Positions 44,675 to 53,784 of a stretch of 64,000 bases of DNA are shown here, piece by piece. The notes under the pieces were generated by a model. It searched no databases and was not told the origin of the DNA. It saw only the letters and a list, made by a program, of their open reading frames with translations. The translations under genes and the position numbers were made by a program. Numbering within the stretch: the stretch's first letter is position 1; each line of letters begins with the position of its first letter. Source of the DNA: Citrifermentans bremense R1 (lineage in GTDB: Bacteria > Desulfobacterota > Desulfuromonadia > Geobacterales > Geobacteraceae); contig NZ_AUGE01000002.1 in the NCBI RefSeq assembly GCF_000426865.1, forward strand, positions 248,001 to 312,000, written 5' to 3'.

Positions 44675-47600
44675 TTACTTCCCGTTTGGCGCACTCCCCG
44701 CTGCGACGAATTTGGCGACCAGTTGCTGCAACTCTTCCGGCTGGTACGGCTTGGAGACGTAGGCCACGCAACCCGCCTCCATCAGCATCTCCCGGTCCCC
44801 CGCCATGGCGCTCGCGGTGAGGGCCACCACAGGGATGAGAGCCGTGGCATCATCCTTTTTCAGGCGCCTTAGTACGGCGAGGCCGTCCATGCCGGGGAGA
44901 TGCATGTCCAAAAGGATCAGCGAAGGGGACCCAGTCTGCGCCAGGAGAAGCCCGGACTCGCCGTCGGTCGCCTCGACCAGGCGGTACTCCCCCCCAAAAA
45001 CGGCCCGAAGCGTTACCAGGTTGTCGGGGTTGTCCTCGACCACCAGCACCGACCCGTCACCCTGCCAGCCCTCGGGGCAAAGCGCGGCGCCCGGCTTGAA
45101 CAGGGAGACCGCCCCGAGCATCTCGTAGACTCTCCGCAGCAGTTCATGCTGCTCCACGTCTCCTTTTTGCACCAGGTGGTTCACCTCGAGCAGGCGCAGC
45201 CGGTAGTGCTCGCCCGGCGAAAGGGTCTTGGCCGTCATCACCATGACCGGCACCTTTTCGGTCAACCGCGAGGCGCGCACCGCTTTCAACACGTCGAAGC
45301 CGTCCACCTCCGGCATCATCAGGTCGAGGATGATGCCGTCGGGCACATGGGTCTTCAGATAGGAAAGAGCATGCCTGCCGCCTGAGACCGCGTCGACGCA
45401 GAACCCGGCGCTTTCCAGCGCGAAGCGGAGCTGTATGGTGGCCGCCTCGCTGTCCTCGACGATGAGGATCCTCGCCCCGTTTGCGCTTTGCTCGCAGGGA
45501 AGGCGCCAGCCGATCCGCTCCAGGCTGTGCACCAATTCGTCCAGCACCACCTCGCGCTCGAGCCCCCCCTTGGAAAGGATGGCGCTCACCCCGGAGGAGA
45601 GGCGCTCAAGCTCAGCCGAGTTCAGATCCTTGGAAGTGATCACCACCACCGGAATTGCCGCGGTGGACTGGTTGGACCTGAGCTTGTCCAACACGGCCGC
45701 GCCGTCCATCCCGGGCATCAGCAGGTCGAGAGTGATCAGGTCGGGCTGGTCGGCTGCGGCGATTTCCATGGCCTGCGCGCCGTTCTCGGCCAAGAGCACG
45801 TCCATCCCCATCTCCTTGAAGAGCGAGGCGATGAAGAACCGGTCGTATTCGCTGTCGTCGACCACCAGCACCAGCCGGCATCCCGCGCCGGCGAGCTTGG
45901 TGAAGGTCTCCATGAGCTGTTCCCTGCTCACCGGTTTGGCTATCACCCCGACCGCGCCGAGGGCGATTCCCGTAGCGCGGTCGTCCGACAGCGACACGAT
46001 CACCACGGGGATGTCGGCCGTTTCGCGCTGGTCCTTCAGCTCGCGCATCACCTCCCAACCGTCCATGTCCGGCATCATGATGTCGAGCGTGATGGCGAAG
46101 GGCTTCTTGGCGCGTGCGAGCCTCAGGGCGTCGGCGCCGTTTAGCGCGGTAAGCGTCTCGAAACCCGCGTTGGAGAGATGCGACGCGATCAGCGACACGG
46201 CCTCGGGGTCGTCGTCCACCACCAGGACCGACCTACCCTGCATCGGAGCCTGCGCCCGCTCTGCGGGGAAAGCGGCGTTACCCGAAGCCTGCGGGCGCTG
46301 CACGCTCCCGGTGCCATCGCAAGGAAGCCGCAGGGTGAAGACGGACCCCTTGCCGAGCTCGCTGCGCACCGACACGTCCCCTCCCAAAAGGCGCGCCGTC
46401 TTCTTCACGATGGCAAGCCCAAGCCCCGTCCCCTCGAAGGAGCGGGAGGTGCTGCCGTCGGCCTGGCGGAATTCGTGGAAAATGGTTTCCAGGAACTGCG
46501 GCGCGATGCCGATGCCCGTATCCTCCACCTCGACCAGGAACTCTTCCCCCTCGGCGCCTAGTCTCACCGCCACAGCCCCCTCGGCGGTGAACTTCACCGC
46601 GTTGCCGATCAGGTTCTGCAGCATCTGGCGCAGCCTTTTCACGTCGATCACTGCGGCGGGAAGCGCTTCGGGCGCCTCCAGCGAGACCGTAATCCCCTTT
46701 TCGCGGGCCAGCACCGAAAGCCCGTCCACCACTTCGGCTGCGACCTTTTGCAGGGAAACCGTCTCCAGGTAAACCTCCTGGCGGCCGGACTCGATCTTGG
46801 CCAGGTCGAGGATGTCGTTGATCAGGGACAAAAGGTGCTTGCCGTTTCTCTCGATGATGGAAAGGTACCCCTTCTCGTCCTCGGTGAGGCGCGAGCTCCC
46901 CTGCACTGCCAGCACCCGGGAGAGCGCAAGCACCGAGTTGAGCGGCGTCCTTAACTCGTGGCTCATGTTGGAGAGGAATTCGCTCTTGAGCCGGGTCGCC
47001 TCTTCCAATTGCTGCTTTTGCAGGTCCAGCACCTGGTTGTGGCGGGAAAGCTCCTCCGACTGGTGGGCCAGCTCGGTGGACTGCTGCACCAGTTCCTCGG
47101 ACTGCTGGGTCAGCTCCTGGTTTTTAAGCGCCAGTTCGTTCGCCAGCAACCGGACATCCTCGCCGGAGAGTATCCTGGCGAAGGCCGCCCCCAGCGGCAT
47201 CTGCACCAGCTCCAGGATCTCGTGCACCTTCGGCGGGAAGAGGCGCTCCGAGGCGATGGAAACGAAAGCGCGGATCTCGGCGTCGACCGAGATCGGGACG
47301 GTGGCTATCTCGGCGGGAACGATCTCGCCGAAGCTGGTGGCAAAGCGCAACGGGCTCCCTTCCTGCGGCGTATAGCAGGACACGGTGCCGCTGGCGAGGA
47401 TCACCCCCAGCTCTCCCTCCAGATGCCTGCGCTGGAACCGGCGCAGCAGGGAAGAATCGAGGCCTATGGCATGCATGGGCGCGAACTCCCCTGTCTGCCG
47501 CTCCTCCACGTAGGCGACCGCCATCCTGGCGCCGGTGATCTCCAAAAAGACCGGGAGGAGCTTGCTGAAAAAGTCGTCCATCCCCTCGGCCACGACCAGG

Positions 47601-48742
47601 TTCTGGGAGAGCCGCGACATCCCCTGCTGGGCCGCCATCTTCGTCTGCAGCGTCCGGGCCATGCTGTTGAAACTTCGCGCCAGGGCCTTCTGCTCGTCGG
47701 TACCCTCCGGGACGGCCCGGGCGTCGAAATCCCCGTCTTCCAGCTCCTTCGCGCTGGCAGCCAGGTTCACCAGCGGATCGGCTATGGATCGCGCCAGCCT
47801 GAAGGCGAGCGCGCAGGCAAAAACCGAAATGAGCGCAGCGAGGCCATAGGTTATGAAGAGGAGGCTCCGTATCGGCGCCAGGATCTCGCGGCTGTCCTGC
47901 TTGCAGACAAGCCCCCAGCCGGTGCGGGGTATGTGGACAAAGGCGGACAGCACATCCACTCCGCGATAGTCGGTGGTCTGCGCGATGCCGCTTTCTCCCC
48001 GTGCCGCCATCTGCGCCGGTTTCCCCTTGAGCGGCACCTTCAGTATCCCCTGGGACAAGGCCCGCAGCTCGTTGAGAGGCATCGCCTCCCGGTTCACCAG
48101 CACCGTCTCGCCGGTATCCCCCATGCCGGTGCGGTTGGCTGTGATGTCGTAGAGCAGGGTGTGCAGGTTGTAGCGCGCTACCAGAAGGGCTCCGACGCGG
48201 AATTTGGTCCCCGCCCCGATAGGGACGGCTACGTCGATGCTGGGGATGCCGTCGCTCCCCAGGTAGGCGTCTCCGAAGGTCGGCGCCAGATCCTGCAGCG
48301 CGTTGCCCACCATCTCGGGCCGCGCCACGCGCGTCCCGATCCTGCTGTCACTGGTGCAAAGCACGACGGTGCCGTCGTGTGAAACTATGGAGACGTCGGT
48401 TACGGAGGCGTTGCTGCTCTTATACCCCCGAAGCAGGGTCAGGCTCTCGCGGGAGATGCGCCCCCCGCCGGCCCCGCTCAGAAGCTGCTCTGCCGTTTCC
48501 AGCATCGAGTGGTCGGAGGCGATGGTGGAGGCGTCCACGATCATGTTGTCGAGGATGCTGCCGATCTGCTGCTGGCGCAGCGAGGTCACCGCGTTCAGCT
48601 TGTCGAACATCAGCGACCGCGCCAACTTGACCCGCTGCATGTAGATGATGGTGGTGATCAGGAACAACGGCACGAGGCAGATCGCCGTGAACCAGAAGGC
48701 AAGCCGCGCCCTGAGCGTCGGCAATTCAATCAATTTCTTCAT
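44675..48742 (-). CDS. membrane hybrid histidine kinase with four C-terminal receivers
   Basis: A 1355-residue protein. Two membrane helices (about 13-33 and 290-315) flank a periplasmic dCache-like domain; HAMP (about 320-370), a GAF-like domain (about 385-520), a coiled coil, HisKA (SNMSHELRTPLNSVLAL), HATPase (NLIGNAVKF, DTGIGI, GTGLGLAIVKK) and four receivers follow. Phospho-acceptor segments are LDIMMPDMDG, LDLLMPGMDG, LDLMMPEVDG and LDMHLPGMDG. Receivers one and four have the switch Lys (AKPVSRE, SKPYQPE); two and three read SKGG and QKGD, so they are diverged there. The ATG overlaps the lipoprotein stop. Confidence 0.93.
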   Translation of the reverse strand: MKKLIELPTLRARLAFWFTAICLVPLFLITTIIYMQRVKLARSLMFDKLNAVTSLRQQQIGSILDNMIVDASTIASDHSMLETAEQLLSGAGGGRISRESLTLLRGYKSSNASVTDVSIVSHDGTVVLCTSDSRIGTRVARPEMVGNALQDLAPTFGDAYLGSDGIPSIDVAVPIGAGTKFRVGALLVARYNLHTLLYDITANRTGMGDTGETVLVNREAMPLNELRALSQGILKVPLKGKPAQMAARGESGIAQTTDYRGVDVLSAFVHIPRTGWGLVCKQDSREILAPIRSLLFITYGLAALISVFACALAFRLARSIADPLVNLAASAKELEDGDFDARAVPEGTDEQKALARSFNSMARTLQTKMAAQQGMSRLSQNLVVAEGMDDFFSKLLPVFLEITGARMAVAYVEERQTGEFAPMHAIGLDSSLLRRFQRRHLEGELGVILASGTVSCYTPQEGSPLRFATSFGEIVPAEIATVPISVDAEIRAFVSIASERLFPPKVHEILELVQMPLGAAFARILSGEDVRLLANELALKNQELTQQSEELVQQSTELAHQSEELSRHNQVLDLQKQQLEEATRLKSEFLSNMSHELRTPLNSVLALSRVLAVQGSSRLTEDEKGYLSIIERNGKHLLSLINDILDLAKIESGRQEVYLETVSLQKVAAEVVDGLSVLAREKGITVSLEAPEALPAAVIDVKRLRQMLQNLIGNAVKFTAEGAVAVRLGAEGEEFLVEVEDTGIGIAPQFLETIFHEFRQADGSTSRSFEGTGLGLAIVKKTARLLGGDVSVRSELGKGSVFTLRLPCDGTGSVQRPQASGNAAFPAERAQAPMQGRSVLVVDDDPEAVSLIASHLSNAGFETLTALNGADALRLARAKKPFAITLDIMMPDMDGWEVMRELKDQRETADIPVVIVSLSDDRATGIALGAVGVIAKPVSREQLMETFTKLAGAGCRLVLVVDDSEYDRFFIASLFKEMGMDVLLAENGAQAMEIAAADQPDLITLDLLMPGMDGAAVLDKLRSNQSTAAIPVVVITSKDLNSAELERLSSGVSAILSKGGLEREVVLDELVHSLERIGWRLPCEQSANGARILIVEDSEAATIQLRFALESAGFCVDAVSGGRHALSYLKTHVPDGIILDLMMPEVDGFDVLKAVRASRLTEKVPVMVMTAKTLSPGEHYRLRLLEVNHLVQKGDVEQHELLRRVYEMLGAVSLFKPGAALCPEGWQGDGSVLVVEDNPDNLVTLRAVFGGEYRLVEATDGESGLLLAQTGSPSLILLDMHLPGMDGLAVLRRLKKDDATALIPVVALTASAMAGDREMLMEAGCVAYVSKPYQPEELQQLVAKFVAAGSAPNGK

Positions 48743-48942
48743 CTTGTTCCATCCGTTTCGGTATTGCCGCGGTAGTCGAACCCTCTCAGGGCGTACCTGT
48801 CGGAGTCAGCCATGACCTCCCGCAGCATCGCTAGATTTATGGAGCCGCGCACCTTGGCCCAGGAGGCGGTCTCCGGCCTGGAGCAGCCGCAAAGGACCAA
48901 AGCGGCGAATAGTACCATGATGAGGTGCAGTGGCGTTATCAT
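48739..48942 (-). CDS. small lipoprotein between cheR and the hybrid kinase
   Basis: A 67-residue predicted lipoprotein: membrane signal TPLHLIMVLFAALVLCGC with Cys19 as lipidation site, then about 48 charged residues (SWAKVRGSINLAMLREVMA). The ATG at 48942 has GAGGAG upstream and overlaps the cheR stop; its own stop overlaps the kinase ATG. Such tight coupling suggests it works with the sensor, for example as a periplasmic accessory of the dCache domain; that is inference. Confidence 0.75.
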   Translation of the reverse strand: MITPLHLIMVLFAALVLCGCSRPETASWAKVRGSINLAMLREVMADSDRYALRGFDYRGNTETDGTR

Positions 48943-49778
48943 AAGCTTCTCCTCACCATCTGTCTTTTGCGGAACAGGTTGCCGCAATCGAACATCCGCT
49001 CCAGGTACGGTTCGTACCGGTCGGGTACCGTTTCCGCCTTTCCCAAGAGCAGCACCCCGTCCGGGTTCAAGGCACGGAAAAGGTTGTCGAATACCCGCAG
49101 ATACCCTGGCGGGTCCAGGTACATGAGGAAGTTCCGGCAGGAGACCAGGTCGAACCCCCCGAAAAGCGACTCAGGCGGGGCGTAGGTGTTCGGATCGAGC
49201 AGGTCGTGCCGCGAGTAGGTGATCATCTCCTTGATCCGGGGCGAGATCTGGTATCCGGTCCGGTCGTAGATGAAGTACTTGTTGAGCCGCTTCAGCGTCA
49301 CCCCGGCGACGGCGGCCGTGCTGTACCTGCCGTATTCGGCCTCGGCCAGCGCGTCTTCGGCGATGTCGGTGGCGAAGATCTGCACCCGCGTTTTCAGGCC
49401 GAGAAGCTGCATCGCCTCGTCGATGATGATGGCAAGCGTGCACGCCTCCTCCCCCCCGGCGCAGGCAGCCGACCAGGCGCGGAAAAAACCGTTGGTGTTT
49501 CCCGGCAGCATGGAGGGAATAATGACCGAGCCCAGGAGCTCGAACTGGAGCGTATCGCGGAAGAAACTGCTGAAACGGATGCGCAGCATGCGCGCAAGAA
49601 AGGAGGGTTCTGAAGGGTTGTCGTTCAAATACCGGTAGTACGCGGCGACCTCGGGCAAACGAAGTTGGACCACCCGTTCCGCAATTCTCTTTGCCGCAAG
49701 GGTCAGCGAATAGTGTTGGAAGTCTTCGCCAAAATGCTCCGTCAGTAAACGCAGAATCTCGGCAACTGTCTCACTCAA
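48939..49778 (-). CDS. cheR: CheR-type chemoreceptor methyltransferase
   Basis: A 279-residue SAM-dependent protein-glutamate methyltransferase. It has the N-terminal helical domain (HYSLTLAAKRIAERV), the SFFRD segment, the SAM motif AWSAACAGGEEACTLAIII, FATDIAEDAL and DLVSCRNFLMYL. It starts with TTG preceded by GGAGG. No chemoreceptor or CheB is nearby; it heads an operon of a lipoprotein and two hybrid kinases, so it may methylate a distant receptor or have been recruited to a non-chemotaxis pathway. Confidence 0.92.
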   Translation of the reverse strand: MSETVAEILRLLTEHFGEDFQHYSLTLAAKRIAERVVQLRLPEVAAYYRYLNDNPSEPSFLARMLRIRFSSFFRDTLQFELLGSVIIPSMLPGNTNGFFRAWSAACAGGEEACTLAIIIDEAMQLLGLKTRVQIFATDIAEDALAEAEYGRYSTAAVAGVTLKRLNKYFIYDRTGYQISPRIKEMITYSRHDLLDPNTYAPPESLFGGFDLVSCRNFLMYLDPPGYLRVFDNLFRALNPDGVLLLGKAETVPDRYEPYLERMFDCGNLFRKRQMVRRSL

Positions 49779-49995
49779 CGTGGCCTCCGGAACACCGCTT
49801 TCAAGCGAAGCAGTTCACTGTCATTGCACAGCTACATTCAGTGGTGGAGCAGCATTCGACAACAATTAAAATCATCCAACAAGAACAGCCACTGACAAAA
49901 AGTTCCGGCCTCTTCAGAAAGATCCAATGATCTTCTCGGTTGCTTGGTGAGAGAACTTAAGAAATGTTTTTTCAATTACACTTTTCACTATGATA

Positions 49996-50013
49996 AGTCA
50001 ATTAGAATTGACT
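49996..50013. promoter_or_regulatory. perfect 18-bp palindrome, candidate operator
   Basis: AGTCAATTAGAATTGACT, about 220 bases before cheR and overlapping a minus-strand TTGACT. A second one, TGGTT-TTGT-AACCA, follows at 50016-50029. Confidence 0.5.
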
Positions 50014-50164
50014 ACTGGTTTTGTAACCAAATGTTTACACAGCAGGTTAGAGTTATGAGGAGGTGCAGCGGAGAGATCGAAAGCACCTGTGAGAGCTCCC
50101 AGAGGAGGGAAGCGTTATAACGCAGAGATTAGGTGGAAATTTCTCAGTGATCTTAAAACAATTG

Positions 50165-50235
50165 CCCCCTCTCCCTCTGGGAGAGGGTTAGGGGGAGGGT
50201 ATAAAGGAGGGGTTAGGGGGGTGGGAAGCTGCCAA
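50165..50235. repeat. G-rich GGGAGAGGGTTAGGG-type intergenic repeat
   Basis: CCCTCTCCC, TCT, GGGAGAGGG is a perfect hairpin (50167-50187), followed by repeats of TTAGGGGGAGGG and GGGGTTAGGGGGG. Elements like this are dispersed in many proteobacterial genomes. Confidence 0.6.
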
Positions 50236-50267
50236 GGGAGAGGACGACTATTGCCCGGAGGAGCCAT

Positions 50268-50501
50268 TTAAGGGGTGGAGGTATCCCGGTCGTCATCGCA
50301 GCGGGCAAAGCGGGGCACGAAGGCCCCGTCCACCTGCACCTGCTCCAGGAACATGGGCTCCGGCCGCACCCAAAGCCCCCCTTCCCCGTAGAGCGGCCGG
50401 TAGACGACCAGCATCTCGTCCGTTTCGCTGTGGCGCGCGGTGCCGATCACCTGGTAGAAATTCCCCTTGTAATGCCGGTAGCGTCCTGGTTCTACGGCCA
50501 T
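50268..50501 (-). CDS. DUF1653 domain protein
   Basis: A 77-residue stand-alone DUF1653 protein, with the family pattern YRHYKGNFYQVIGTARHSET and VVYRPLYGEGGLWVRP. It is a small beta-rich protein of unknown role. It follows hypD on the same strand after 28 bases and is probably in that operon. Confidence 0.88.
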   Translation of the reverse strand: MAVEPGRYRHYKGNFYQVIGTARHSETDEMLVVYRPLYGEGGLWVRPEPMFLEQVQVDGAFVPRFARCDDDRDTSTP

Positions 50502-50529
50502 GATGTTCCCTCCTTGGCTGTCGCCGCGC

Positions 50530-52890
50530 TCACAGGGACGTGTGCTCGGTCCTGGCTATGATCTCGTTTTGCAGCTCCTCGGAGAGGTCGCAGAAGTAAT
50601 CGCTGTAGCCGGCCACCCTGACAATCAGGTCACGGTACTGCCGGGGATCGGCCTGCGCCCTTTTCAGCGTTTCCACGTCCACCACGTTGAACTGGACGTG
50701 ATGGCCGTCCATCCTGAAGTAGCTGCGCACCAGCGCCGCCAGTCCGTCGACGCCCCCCTCCCCGGCTAAAAGCGTCGGTGAGAACTTCAGGTTCAAAAGC
50801 GTGCCGCCGCTTCGTATGTGATCCATCTTCCCGGCGGACCGGATCACCGCGGTAGGCCCCTGGCGGTCCGCCCCCTGCACCGGCGAGATCCCCTCGGAAA
50901 GGGGAGCGCCCCGGCGCCTGCCGTCGGGCATTGCCCCGGTGACCGAACCGAAATAGACGTGGCAGGTGGTCGGGAGCATCTCGATGCGGTACACGCCCCC
51001 TTTGGTGTTGGGCCTGCCGTCCACCTGCAGGAAGAAGGCCTCGAAGACCTGCCGCATCAGGTCGTCGGCGAAGTCGTCGTCGTTGCCGTACTTGCGGGTC
51101 CGGTTCCAAAGTCGCTGCCTGAGCGGCTCGCTGGAGGCGAAGTCAGCATCGAGCTTGGCCACCAGGTCGGGGAGCGAGACCGCCTTCTCTTGAAAGACGT
51201 GCTCCTTGATCGCGGAGAGCGAATCGGTGATGCTCCCTATCCCCACCCCCTGGATGAAGCTGTTGTTGTACCTCGCTCCCCCCGCGTTGTAATCCATCCC
51301 GCGGCTGATGCAGTCGTCGGTCAGTACCGACAGAAACGGAGCGGGCATGAGGCCTGCGTAGATCATCTCGATGAGACGGTTGCCGCGGATCTTGATATCG
51401 ATGAAATGGGCGAGCTGCTTGGTGAAGGCGGCGAAGACGTCGTCGAAGCAGGCGAAGCTCTCCGCTTTGCCGGTAGCGGGCCCTAGCTGGGCGCCGGTTG
51501 CCGGATCGACGCCGTCGTGCAGCGCCAGTTCCAGCATCTTCACCAGGTTGAAGTAGCCGGTGAGGATGTAGGCCTCCTTGCCGAACGCCCCGACCTCGAC
51601 GCAGCCGCTGCACCCGCCTGCGCGGGCGTCCGCGAGCGTCTTTCCCTGGCGCAGCTGTTCCTCGACCACGGAGTCCGCGTTGAAGATGGAGGGAAAGCCA
51701 TACCCCTTGCGCACCACCCTCAAGGTGTGCTTCAGGAAGCGGTCGGGAGACTTGCGCGAGAGCTGGATGTTGCTGGAGGGCTGCAACAGGTGCATCTCGT
51801 CGATGATGTCCAGAAGCAGATGCGACACCTCGTTGGAACCGTCGGAGCCGTCCGGGAGAAGCCCCCCCAGGTTGATGTTGGCGAAGTCGGTGTAGGTGCC
51901 GCTCTCGGCCGCGGTCACCCCCACCTTGGGGGGCGAGGGGTGGTTGTTGAACTTGACGAAGAAGCATTCGAGGAGCTCGCGCGCCTCCTCCTTTTTCAGG
52001 GTGCCGGCGGCGAGCCCGTCCCGGTAGAAAGGGTAGAGGTGCTGGTCCAGGTGCCCGGGGCTGAAGGCGTCCCAGCCGTTCAGCTCCGTGATGACCGCCA
52101 GGTGGCAGAACCAGTAGGACTGCAACGCCTCGAAGAAATCGGTAGGGGCGTGCGCCGGGACCCAGCGGCAGTTGGCGGCGATCTTCATAAGCTCTTGCTT
52201 GCGGACGGCATCGGCGCACGCCGCGGCCATGCTCTCGGCGAGTTTGGCGTGGCGTTCGGCGAAGAGGATGACGGCGTCGCAGGAGATATCCATCGCCTTC
52301 AGCTCCTCCCGCTTGGACCAGGCATCCGGGTCGCTGCCGAAATCGAGTGCGGCGATGGTGTCCGCTATCTCCTTCTTGAAATCGAGGAGCCCCTTACTGT
52401 AGATCTTGTCGTCCAGCACCGTGTGCCCAGGGGCGCGCTGCTCCATGAACTCGGTGAAGATGCCGCTTTGATAGGCCTCGTGCCATTCCTCGGGGAGTTC
52501 CCGGAAGATCTTGTCCCGAAGCGACCTCGTGCTCCAGTAGGGGATTACCGTCTCCACGTAGGCCTTGAGGCAGGCGTCGTCGACGCGGTAGCTGGTCTTC
52601 TCGCGCGAGTTCAGGATGCGCAGGTCCTTAAGCGAGTGGCAGGTAAGCTCGGGGTAGGTCGGAACCAGCTTGGGAGCAGGCCCCCTCTCCCCCACCACCA
52701 GCTCCCCTTCGCCGAGATAGATGGTCTTCTTCTCGCAGAGGTAGTAAAAGGACTTGGCCCGCAGCACCGGGATGGACCAGCGCCCCTCGTTCTCGCGGTA
52801 AAACTCGGTGAGGAGCAGCGCGCGCTCCGCCGAGATCGCCGCCTCGGCGCCAAGGCTCTCCTGCCGCAGACGTTCAGTTCTTCCGGTCAT
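50530..52890 (-). CDS. hypD: trans-4-hydroxy-L-proline dehydratase (glycyl radical enzyme)
   Basis: A 786-residue glycyl radical enzyme. The radical glycine is Gly761 in RVAGYSDYF and the thiyl cysteine Cys430 with Glu432 in GGCSGCVEVG. As I recall them, the active-site residues of Clostridioides difficile HypD (Phe152, His160, Asp278, Ser334, Cys434, Glu436, Tyr450, Thr645, Gly765) all have a match here with a uniform shift of four: Phe148, His156, Asp274, Ser330, Cys430, Glu432, Tyr446, Thr641, Gly761. It would dehydrate hydroxyproline to pyrroline-5-carboxylate without oxygen. The activase abuts the gene with no spacer. No proC lies in the window. Confidence 0.85.
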   Translation of the reverse strand: MTGRTERLRQESLGAEAAISAERALLLTEFYRENEGRWSIPVLRAKSFYYLCEKKTIYLGEGELVVGERGPAPKLVPTYPELTCHSLKDLRILNSREKTSYRVDDACLKAYVETVIPYWSTRSLRDKIFRELPEEWHEAYQSGIFTEFMEQRAPGHTVLDDKIYSKGLLDFKKEIADTIAALDFGSDPDAWSKREELKAMDISCDAVILFAERHAKLAESMAAACADAVRKQELMKIAANCRWVPAHAPTDFFEALQSYWFCHLAVITELNGWDAFSPGHLDQHLYPFYRDGLAAGTLKKEEARELLECFFVKFNNHPSPPKVGVTAAESGTYTDFANINLGGLLPDGSDGSNEVSHLLLDIIDEMHLLQPSSNIQLSRKSPDRFLKHTLRVVRKGYGFPSIFNADSVVEEQLRQGKTLADARAGGCSGCVEVGAFGKEAYILTGYFNLVKMLELALHDGVDPATGAQLGPATGKAESFACFDDVFAAFTKQLAHFIDIKIRGNRLIEMIYAGLMPAPFLSVLTDDCISRGMDYNAGGARYNNSFIQGVGIGSITDSLSAIKEHVFQEKAVSLPDLVAKLDADFASSEPLRQRLWNRTRKYGNDDDFADDLMRQVFEAFFLQVDGRPNTKGGVYRIEMLPTTCHVYFGSVTGAMPDGRRRGAPLSEGISPVQGADRQGPTAVIRSAGKMDHIRSGGTLLNLKFSPTLLAGEGGVDGLAALVRSYFRMDGHHVQFNVVDVETLKRAQADPRQYRDLIVRVAGYSDYFCDLSEELQNEIIARTEHTSL

Positions 52891-53775
52891 CTAAGCTCCC
52901 CCTATACGCGTATCCAGCCCTTTGTCCCTAAACAGTCGGGCGTAATGTTCCAAACTCTCCTGCGAGGGCGCCATGGCCTCTTTCGCCGGGGGGGCCGCGT
53001 CCCGCCCGAAGCGCGCGGGCTTGGCGCCCCAGCTTCCGTGATAGGGGAGTAGCCAAACCTGGCGCACCCCATGTACCCGCGCGGCAAGCGCCGCCAGGGC
53101 CTCCATCTCCTTAACCGAATCGTTGAACCCCGGGACCACCGGGATCCTGATCCAGATCCGTGCCTGCGCCCGGCCGAGGCGCTCCAGGTTCTCCAGTATC
53201 GCCGCATGGTCCGCGCCGGTCCCCTCACGATGCCTCTCGGGGGCAGCGCACTTCAGGTCGAAGAGGAAGAGGTCCGTAAGCGGGGCGATGTCGAGGAGCG
53301 TTTCGGGGGCGCAGATCCCGGCCGTGTCGACGGCGGTGTGGATCTCCTCTTCGCGGCAGGCGGCGAGGAGCGCTTTGAGAAACTGCGGTTGTGAGAGCGG
53401 CTCCCCTCCCGAGAAAGTGACCCCGCCGCCGGAATCCTCATAGAAGAAGCGGTCTTTCAGGACGCTTCCCATCACCTCCTCAACCGACATCACCCGTCCC
53501 ACCAGTTCGCGCGCGCCGGTCGGGCAGGCGTCGGCGCAGGCCCCGCAACCGCTGCAGAATTCACGGGAGAGGAGATTGGGGCAGACCGGGCGGCAGGCGC
53601 CGCAAGCGATGCAGAGGTTTTGAGAGGAGGCGATTTCCGGGAGGGGGGACTGGCTTTCCGGGTTGTGGCACCACCAGCAGCGCGCCGGGCACCCTTTCAG
53701 GAACACCGTAGTCCTGATGCCGGGGCCGTCGTGCAGCGAGTAGCGTTGCAGGTTGAAAACCGTACCGTTGATCAT
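52891..53775 (-). CDS. glycyl radical enzyme activase
   Basis: A 294-residue radical SAM protein that installs the glycyl radical on its partner. The SAM cluster is GCPARCWWCHNPE (about residues 28-40), followed by two ferredoxin motifs, CIACGACRPVCP and CSGCGACADACP, and GGGVTFSGGEPLSQP. The ATG at 53775 is placed after AAAGG; the frame continues to 53850 but there encodes an interspersed repeat. It directly precedes hypD, so it is the HypD activase. Confidence 0.93.
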   Translation of the reverse strand: MINGTVFNLQRYSLHDGPGIRTTVFLKGCPARCWWCHNPESQSPLPEIASSQNLCIACGACRPVCPNLLSREFCSGCGACADACPTGARELVGRVMSVEEVMGSVLKDRFFYEDSGGGVTFSGGEPLSQPQFLKALLAACREEEIHTAVDTAGICAPETLLDIAPLTDLFLFDLKCAAPERHREGTGADHAAILENLERLGRAQARIWIRIPVVPGFNDSVKEMEALAALAARVHGVRQVWLLPYHGSWGAKPARFGRDAAPPAKEAMAPSQESLEHYARLFRDKGLDTRIGGA

Positions 53776-53784
53776 AAAACCTTT

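Larger units (their letters stand above)
49779..50267. other. AT-rich control region of the cheR operon, with palindromes
   Basis: About 490 bases with no credible gene. The cheR-proximal half is AT-rich. TTGACT with 17 bases to TAATTG (minus strand, about 49973-50001 region) could be a promoter. Two palindromes are listed separately. The half near the DUF1653 gene holds a G-rich repeat. A 60-codon open frame (50089-50271) is built mostly of that repeat and is not believed. Confidence 0.6.

Noticed and set aside
50089-50271. 60-codon frame upstream of the DUF1653 gene
   Set aside because: Its coding content is mainly the G-rich repeat and it runs into the convergent gene.
51517-53052. 511-codon plus-strand frame over hypD
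   Set aside because: Antisense to a gene whose catalytic residues are all in place.
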